Part shown: positions 57,977 through 64,000 of the stretch, piece by piece | How the letters are laid out: each line of letters begins with the position of its first letter | Position numbering within the stretch: position 1 is the stretch's first letter | Notes under the pieces: model-generated | What the model saw: only the letters and a program-made list of their open reading frames with translations | What the model was told of the DNA's origin: nothing | The model's database searches: none | NCBI GenBank assembly: GCA_023053545.1 | Contig: JAKZAN010000211.1 | Coordinates: 1 to 64,000 of the forward strand | Length of the DNA stretch: 64,000 nucleotides | Direction of reading: 5' to 3' | From: Lepidurus packardi | Taxonomy: Eukaryota > Arthropoda > Branchiopoda > Notostraca > Triopsidae | Program-made: the position numbers and the translations under genes

Positions 57977-60682
57977 ATGAACTACGTCAACTATGTCAAG
58001 ACCATGGTCAAAACAGGCCAGGAATATCTCATGCGCAACTACTCGGGCAAGTCTGCCAAACTAGCCAAGATTTCTAAGTCTGAGGTACTGCAGGAAGCCA
58101 AATGTTTCAAGGACACTCAAATCGATCCCAAGAAGTGCCAGGCCATACTCACTAAACTAAACTATCTCTTTAATCAGGGAGAGCCTTTCACAGAGGCAGA
58201 AATTTCCAACCTCTTTTTCGCAATCATGATGCTGTTCAAATCCACGTCTCAGGAACTCAGGAGAATGATTTATCAAACAATAAAGGAACTTAAAGGACAG
58301 TCCTCTATATATGCCATCACCTCGTGCCTCATGAAGGATATCCAAGACCGGAACGACTTCTTCAAAATGAATGCCCTCAGGTCTATCCATCTCGTCCTTG
58401 ATAGCTCAAACCTTGTGCAGGTCGAGAGATACATTAAAACTCTAATCACGGATAAAAACTGTGTCAACCCTGCCGTCGTGAGCAGTGCTCTCCTGAGTGG
58501 TATTCAACTGTACCAGCAACACGAGTAGATGGTCCGTAAATGGGGCAATGAGGTCAATGATCGACTGATGTCCAGCAAGGATGGTTCTGTGCAGTTCCAT
58601 GCATTGGCCCTCCTATATCTGATCAAAAGGAAGGATCTCGGAGGTTTCGCCAAAGTGCTAACTGCTCTCATGAAGATAGAACTGTCTGAATTCGCCGCCA
58701 TCCAGCTAACCAGAATATTAGGTAACTACGCAGAGTAGGTGGAACACGGATCAGCCGAAGCCAAAGATATCATTAACTTTATCAACAAACAGATTAACAG
58801 GACTCAACCAAGTGTGGCATTGGAGGCTGCTAAGTTAGCCTGCGAATGTTCTCTCATGAGTAATAAAGATCTGCTTTATGTAGTCAAGAATCTGGAAGGT
58901 CATCTAACAAGTAAGGATACTGTGAAGCGCTACGCAGTGCTCAAAATCTATAACAAATTACTGAAAAACCCTACCCGGAAATCTCTAATGGTCAATGTCT
59001 CAGAAATCTAGAAGGTGCTAAGCGATAAGAATCGCAGTCTTTCGTCTCTAGCAGCTAGTATTCTGCTGCGTATGTGTAATGAGTCGCAGTTGGACAAGCT
59101 TTTCTCCAAGGTATCCGACTCGATGGGAGACATGTCTGATGATTACAAAATCGATGTGCTGGGATCCATCAAGAACGTGATAAAATCCTTTCCCAACAAG
59201 TATGAACTGGTGAACCAGTTTCTGATGAAGTTTATGCATTCGGAGAAGAAGTACGAGTTCGCCAAGTCAGCAGTAGATGTCTTTGAATTCCAAATTAAGA
59301 ACATAGGTGGCCATGCCAAAAAACAAGCACTCCTACTCTTATCTCAGTTCCTCATGGCCCACACATTCTAGAAGATTCATTTCCAGATTTTGGGTATAGT
59401 TTCTCGAGAGGTAAATGCTTCCGATGTCGATGATGAGTTCCTTAAGCATCTCATCGCTCAAATTTACCTCCAAGATGCATCTGTTAGAGCCTGCAGTCTT
59501 TCCACCCTCGCTAAGCTTGCCAGCTATGATACTAAACAGCAAGCTACTCTACGCAAGATAGTCAGCACCTTTGTCAACGACGAAGACGAAGAGGTTAGAT
59601 TCAGAGCTCTACCCGAAAGGAACCCTGAAAAGCTTCTTGAAGAGACCACTTCGAGCGATCCCTCTTCACAAACGCTCTCCCTTATGCCCAGTGCATTTGA
59701 ACTTGATCTGTTATAGGCGTACCTACAACAAAATCTGAGCTCAATCCAAACGAGCTCAGATCCCACAGTCTTGAACTGGAGCACAATCAAACATTGGGGT
59801 GAAGAAAAAGGAGTTAACAACATCATAAAATCTATCGAGAAAACTCCTTCCCGTAAGATTGAAGAAGTCGAGGAATAGTAGATCAAGAAGTACCGTGAGA
59901 TCCTAAAAACTCACTCCACCTTCAGCAAGTATGGAGAACTCCTCAAGGTATGCGCACCTGTCGACTTGACCGAAAAAGATGCCGAGTTTGAAGTCAAAGC
60001 AAGGAAAATGTTTTTCAAGGGATACTTATTGCTTGAGTTTACCGTGACCAACAGGTTCCCCAGCTCAGTCATCGAAGACTTGCGTATTGATATTAGACAT
60101 AATAGCGAAGACTTGAATCTGATGCATGCCATCCCTGCCAAATAGCTAAAGCCAGGTGCAACATCCGATGTGTTTGTGGGTCTCGCAATGCATCCCGAGG
60201 AGCAGTTTATCACAAGCGTCTTCGAATCTGTTCTTAAGTATAAAGTGAAGGAAATGCAGGGAACAAAAATTGTTTCGACCTACGATGATGAATACAAGCT
60301 CTAAGATCTCCCGCTAAACTTCCCGGACTACATGACTCCATACAGATTGCCTCCTAATAGTTTCCCGACCCAGTACGATGCATTCAATGCAGGAGCTGAA
60401 CAGGTGGAGACCTTCAAGTTACAGTATCCTAACACGCAGGCTGCTATCAAATAACTACAAAAGCATTTTGGTATGACAATCTGTGAAGTTGAATAAGACG
60501 AGAACTCCGTCAAAAAGACGAATATCCACACTTGCTTCCTTTCTGGAATGTACTTAGGTCAGGTGAGAGTGATGGTTATTTGTATGGTCGGCTTTGACAC
60601 CAAGCAAGGGTGTATGCTTAAGCTGCGTGTGAAGTGTCCTGACGAGGATATCCGAGACGGTATTGCTAATAGCGTAGCCTGA
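57977..60682 (+). CDS. COPG: Coatomer subunit gamma (COPI)
   Basis: One frame of 901 codons from ATG 57977 to TGA 60680-60682. It has the alpha-solenoid trunk (SSALLSGIQLYQQHEEMVRKW, FAAIQLTRILGNYAEEVEHG, ALEAAKLACECSLMSNKDL). A linker follows and then the C-terminal appendage with its beta-sandwich (EFTVTNRFPSSVIEDLRIDI) and platform (FLSGMYLGQVRVMVICMVGF). The length fits gamma-COP (about 870). It is part of the COPI coat that buds Golgi-to-ER vesicles and binds Arf and dilysine cargo. TAA and TAG at several Glu positions support the code reading (QHE-E-MVRKW). No intron is needed over 2.7 kb. Confidence 0.95.
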
Positions 60683-60767
60683 GAGTTCAGAAGGAACGAA
60701 CTTGATTTTGCATAAAATGAGAAACAAAGTATACGAAGATCAATTTGACGTAAAGTATAAGATAAAT

Positions 60768-61567
60768 TCAACGAGGCGCATAGGCTGAGTAGATCCGATT
60801 GCAAGTGTCCTCAAGTAACTGCAGCATGGACTCATTGCCAGTCTCCCGCTACTTTTTCTAATTCTCCAGAAGTCCTCTAAGCTAGATGGAAGCCTGCTCG
60901 ACCATTCGAAAAAGCTTAGCTTGGGACTCCTATCTACTCTTTTTGTCCCTATCGATAAGCTCCTGGAATTAGATGAGCTCGCCTTCTACTTGTTGCACCA
61001 AGGCCTCCATGTTTTATTATCTATTTAGTTTTTCGTGGTGAATTTCGTCTCTAATAAGCTCCAATTGAGAGTGGATCATTTTAGCTCTATCCGAAGTAAC
61101 ATTAGTCCATTCTCTTTTACTCTTTACGATTGAAGTCTAGATGCTATGCAACTTGGCATCGATGTTGTGCACAAGAGATCGTTCTGCTTGTTCTTTGTAT
61201 TGGGTTTCAGCAGCCAGGGTTCGAGAACAAGTAGACTCTAACTCTTCGACACAAGTCTATTTGGCTTCTTTCAGATTTGTTGTGTGTCTTTGCTGAAGAT
61301 GCAGCTCTTACTCCATCCTACTGAGTTCTTCTTTCACGATCTGCAGATACCAAACACATTGGGTTCTCAAAACGATTGTACTTGAAATCTTGAATTGTCG
61401 GTAGGTCGTTCAGTCCTGGCCTGGGACTCCAACTCCTGCAGTTTTTTATCTATGATGCTTTTTTTGAACTCCTGGTCCTAGTCGAATTCGTGGGTGATGT
61501 TTGCCCACTTTTTGTTAAGCTCCTTGAGTTTATTGACTCGACTTGCCTCCTGTGCTGGTTCAGCCAT
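60768..61567 (-). CDS. SF-assemblin-like fibre protein
   Basis: Two exons: 61382-61567 and 60768-61340 with a 41-nt intron; 252 residues. It is one continuous heptad coil: NKLKELNKKWANITHEFDED in the head, LRQQR-type coil in the middle, RLVEELESTCSRT, RDEIHHEKLNREENMEALV and KERETGNESMLQLLEDTCNR at the end. The length, the single long coil with a small N-terminal head, and the C-terminal LLEDT motif match SF-assemblin and beta-giardin-type proteins. These build striated fibres attached to basal bodies; in ciliates this fits kinetodesmal or rootlet fibres. The match is by architecture and end motif. Confidence 0.75.
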
Positions 61568-61805
61568 AAATAATACGCGAAATCCCTACAAATAAATGGG
61601 TTCTATTCAAGATTAATATTGATATTCATACTTGTATGCATCATCACGCGAAACTCACACAGATCCGACTAACATCATCAGTTTTAGGAAATTAGTTAAC
61701 TTTTAAGTACTACACTTTCGAAGAGCCTCAATCCACTATTGTTGCCCTGTGCCCACATCATCACTCAACGAGCATCTGCACCTAACAACATACCTCCTCG
61801 ACTCC

Positions 61806-64000
61806 ATGACCACAGTAGACGAGATCCTTCACGAACAAGATTAGAATATTAATCCTTTAATATCGCCGCCTCTAAGCCCTATTTCTGTTCAGGTATCCTT
61901 CACTTTGGAAGACGTTCTAGCTGAAAGAATAGAACTTGACGATGACGGGCTGGATGCTGATGATATTGATGATCTATTTTAGCAAAATGATATAACCAAC
62001 TTGTCGACTAGCGATGCACCGGCTATAATCCTGTCAAATACCACATAGCAAAACTTGTCTGCACCTCAGAAATATGCAACTAGTGTTGCAAAGGTCTCAT
62101 CTGGTGACATACGACTCGATTCCAAGGATTCTATAGACTAGTACTATGCAGATGAGGACGAAGTAATTCTTTCGGATCAGAAAGCTTAAAGAAACACCCC
62201 ACAGAATACCAGTTCAAGTGTTACCTTTTTTACGACTATGGCTAAGCAAATGGAGAATGACTCTTACGCTTTTCAACTGAAAAATATAGAAGGTAACAGC
62301 AAAAGGCCACGTCCATCGCATCGATTTTCGAGAATCAGATAGACTAACATCCCCTAAGGGCTCTAGCATAAAAACATGATATATAAAGTTCTGAGAAACG
62401 TAAGCAGTGCCTTCATAACAGATACGGATAACTCTGCGAGAAGTCGTAAGAAGCCGAAAGGAGTCGGTGTGCCCACCAGTGTTTCGGCTTCGTCTCCAGA
62501 AAAATATCTAGCTGTAGGCACTTCGCTTTCAACAATCGCGCTTTTCGAGCAAGGAGTACAGGATTTCAGGCTGCTACAACCTGAAAGTTTTGGAAAACTG
62601 GGTCATGTGACAACGTTGGATTTCTCGACAGACACCAACTATCTAGTGAGCGGATTTGAATCGGGGGCATTAGCTCTTTGGGATTTAGGTTATCTAGATG
62701 ATTCTAGTTTCAAACCCTAGATTTTGGCCAAATTCATCCCTTTCGCTCAGTCTCCTATACTTAAAATAAAATTCCTCTCATATAGTCAACTAACATCCCT
62801 TACCCCTGATATTAATGCTAACCTGCTGCACACCTTCCTAACGAGTGACAGTGAAGGCAACGTCTTCATTCATAGAGTCTAAAAATATATTTGGACTTCG
62901 GTCAAAAGTAAGCGTCTGATAAGTCACAATCCTCATACCTTATACCATGATATCAAGTAATTGACAGTCAGTATCCATCAGAGCCGAGACCAACAGATCG
63001 TAGCTTTAGCATCAAGACTTTTCGTGATCGTGCTGGCTATCGGGACTGCCTAGGATGATATCCAACTTCTGACTCGGATTAACATGGCAAAGGTATATGT
63101 GTCTTCGGGTTTGAATCAGTTTTGCCACAACGATCCTTCGGTGTGTAATATTGAGTTCTCCTCTTGGCAGCCAATCAATACTTTGGCAGTTCAGTAGGTG
63201 CTTGCTGTAAGTTTCGGCAACTTTGTAAGGATATATAAAATCGATCTTTCAGATCGGTCAAGCCCTCTCAGCCTTTTACCGCATTTGACTTACAAGCATA
63301 ACTAGCGTATCAGCGTGATTTGTAAAGCTTCGGCAGTGAATATGCTCTGGATGTTAGATACCTTAGGAAAAGCCATAGTTATCAGTATTAGTGAACTGAG
63401 TTGCGCTGATCCAGTCATTAAAAATGTCTATGAAGTTCAAGAAGAAGTGTCTTATCAAGTGGTTCGTGATCACGTAACTGGAGCTATTGGAGGGGAACAG
63501 AACCTCGGGAAGGAGTGGCGAACATTTACCAACAGTGTATGCAAGAATAGCTACTCCCTATAATCATGTGATTCTGCGGGAGGTCAATTATATTTCCTAA
63601 CAAAAAGTAGTGCGGTCAGGGGGCGGCTCCAGCGTTGGAATGATTACGTGTATGAGCTTCTTCGTGACAACTATGACTGGATGCTGGTATTAAAGATATC
63701 TCTTTAAATCTACCAGGGAAAAATTGATATTTTCTCGGAACCCATCATAATTACTACCCAAACCATCAGACTATTCAACGACCTAATATCTGTCTTTTTG
63801 GAAAGTAGACTCAAGTTATACTACTGCAAAGACTCAACCCACAACAGACTTTGCTTCCTGAGGAAAACCATTGAAGTAGTTATCGAATACTGTCTCGAAT
63901 TGGGTACCTACGAATTCCTCTTCAACAACATTTACAATTCTTTGCTGCCTTCCCCGACCAATCCTTAAGACTTGAGCCAGACATTCCTGGACAGCCTTTA
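61806..64000 (+). CDS. VPS8: VPS8 (CORVET tethering subunit), truncated by window edge
   Basis: From ATG 61806 the frame is open to the window end, giving about 731 residues. An acidic N-terminal tail leads into a propeller: YLAVGTSLSTIALFEQGV and GHVTTLDFSTDTNYLVSGFE with SGALALWDL, matching the first blade of VPS8. Later blades are TLAVQEVLAVSFGNFVRIY and VNMLWMLDTLGKAIVISISE. Then RLQRWNDYVYELLRDNYDWM, MLVLKISLEIYQGKIDIF and helices follow, the typical alpha-solenoid start of VPS8. VPS8 is a Rab5-binding subunit of the CORVET tether on early endosomes. The 3' end lies beyond the window, so no stop is seen. Confidence 0.85.

Noticed and set aside
1-64000. Reading the window with the standard code or with UAR = Gln
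   Set aside because: The standard code breaks every gene. Gln would put Gln at invariant Glu positions of the P4-ATPase and the CCA-adding enzyme.
1-64000. CRISPR arrays, insertion sequences, rRNA or tRNA genes
   Set aside because: I found no repeat-spacer pattern, transposase gene, rRNA core sequence or convincing tRNA cloverleaf.

Overview
The window is the left end of a ciliate macronuclear chromosome and most likely comes from a peritrich. Bases 1-262 are C4A2 telomeric repeat, as in Tetrahymena and other Oligohymenophorea. The ~40 genes only read through if TAA and TAG are sense codons and TGA is the only stop. Invariant glutamates fix the assignment: in the P4-ATPase, TAG supplies the E of NLDGETN and of GDKKETA, and TAA supplies the E of KDIFED. 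In the CCA-adding enzyme, TAA supplies the E of EDAERRDL. So UAR = Glu, the code known from peritrichs such as Vorticella, Carchesium and Campanella, rather than UAR = Gln. All CDS calls below use that code. Positions come from reading by eye.

Genes are packed at 100-400 bp spacing on both strands. About half have no intron. The rest have small GT-AG introns, mostly 37-59 nt, with extremes near 27 and 146 nt.

Layout. 0.6-10 kb: a coiled-coil protein, BTB, tetraspanin-like and dsRNA-binding genes, and three unknowns. 10.5-16.8 kb: a glycine-zipper membrane protein, coiled-coil genes and an MFS-type transporter. 16.9-21.5 kb: an LpxB-like mitochondrial protein, Cpn10 with a heat-shock-type promoter, a SNARE and a Cys-rich unknown. 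21.6-30.3 kb: a large unknown, a small membrane protein, Prp40, an acidic coiled-coil protein and a TMEM135-like protein. 30.4-39.4 kb: CCA-adding enzyme, a tandem-pseudokinase membrane protein and a P4-ATPase flippase. 39.5-49.0 kb: EF-hand proteins, a cyclic-nucleotide-binding protein, a TOG/HEAT protein, a beta-propeller, a RING-like protein and unknowns. 49.4-55.1 kb: a GSK3-like kinase, ADCK1-like, a coiled-coil protein and CWC15. 55.3-64 kb: coiled-coil, OPA3-like, coatomer gamma, SF-assemblin and VPS8, which runs off the edge.

The standout anomaly is 49.4-55.1 kb. A 190-bp block of (GGGGTT)n lies at 50,984-51,173 between two divergent genes, and all four genes around it need repeated single-base frame corrections, whereas genes elsewhere read cleanly. 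This suggests a telomere junction, a fusion or poorly supported sequence, or else unusual frameshifting. The most unusual protein is the 32.6-35.7 kb fusion of two degenerate kinase domains to a multi-pass membrane region.

The recognisable genes are mostly housekeeping: COPI, CORVET and SNARE trafficking, splicing (Prp40, CWC15), tRNA maturation, mitochondrial proteins and cilia or cytoskeleton coiled-coil proteins. No operon-like functional cluster is seen.
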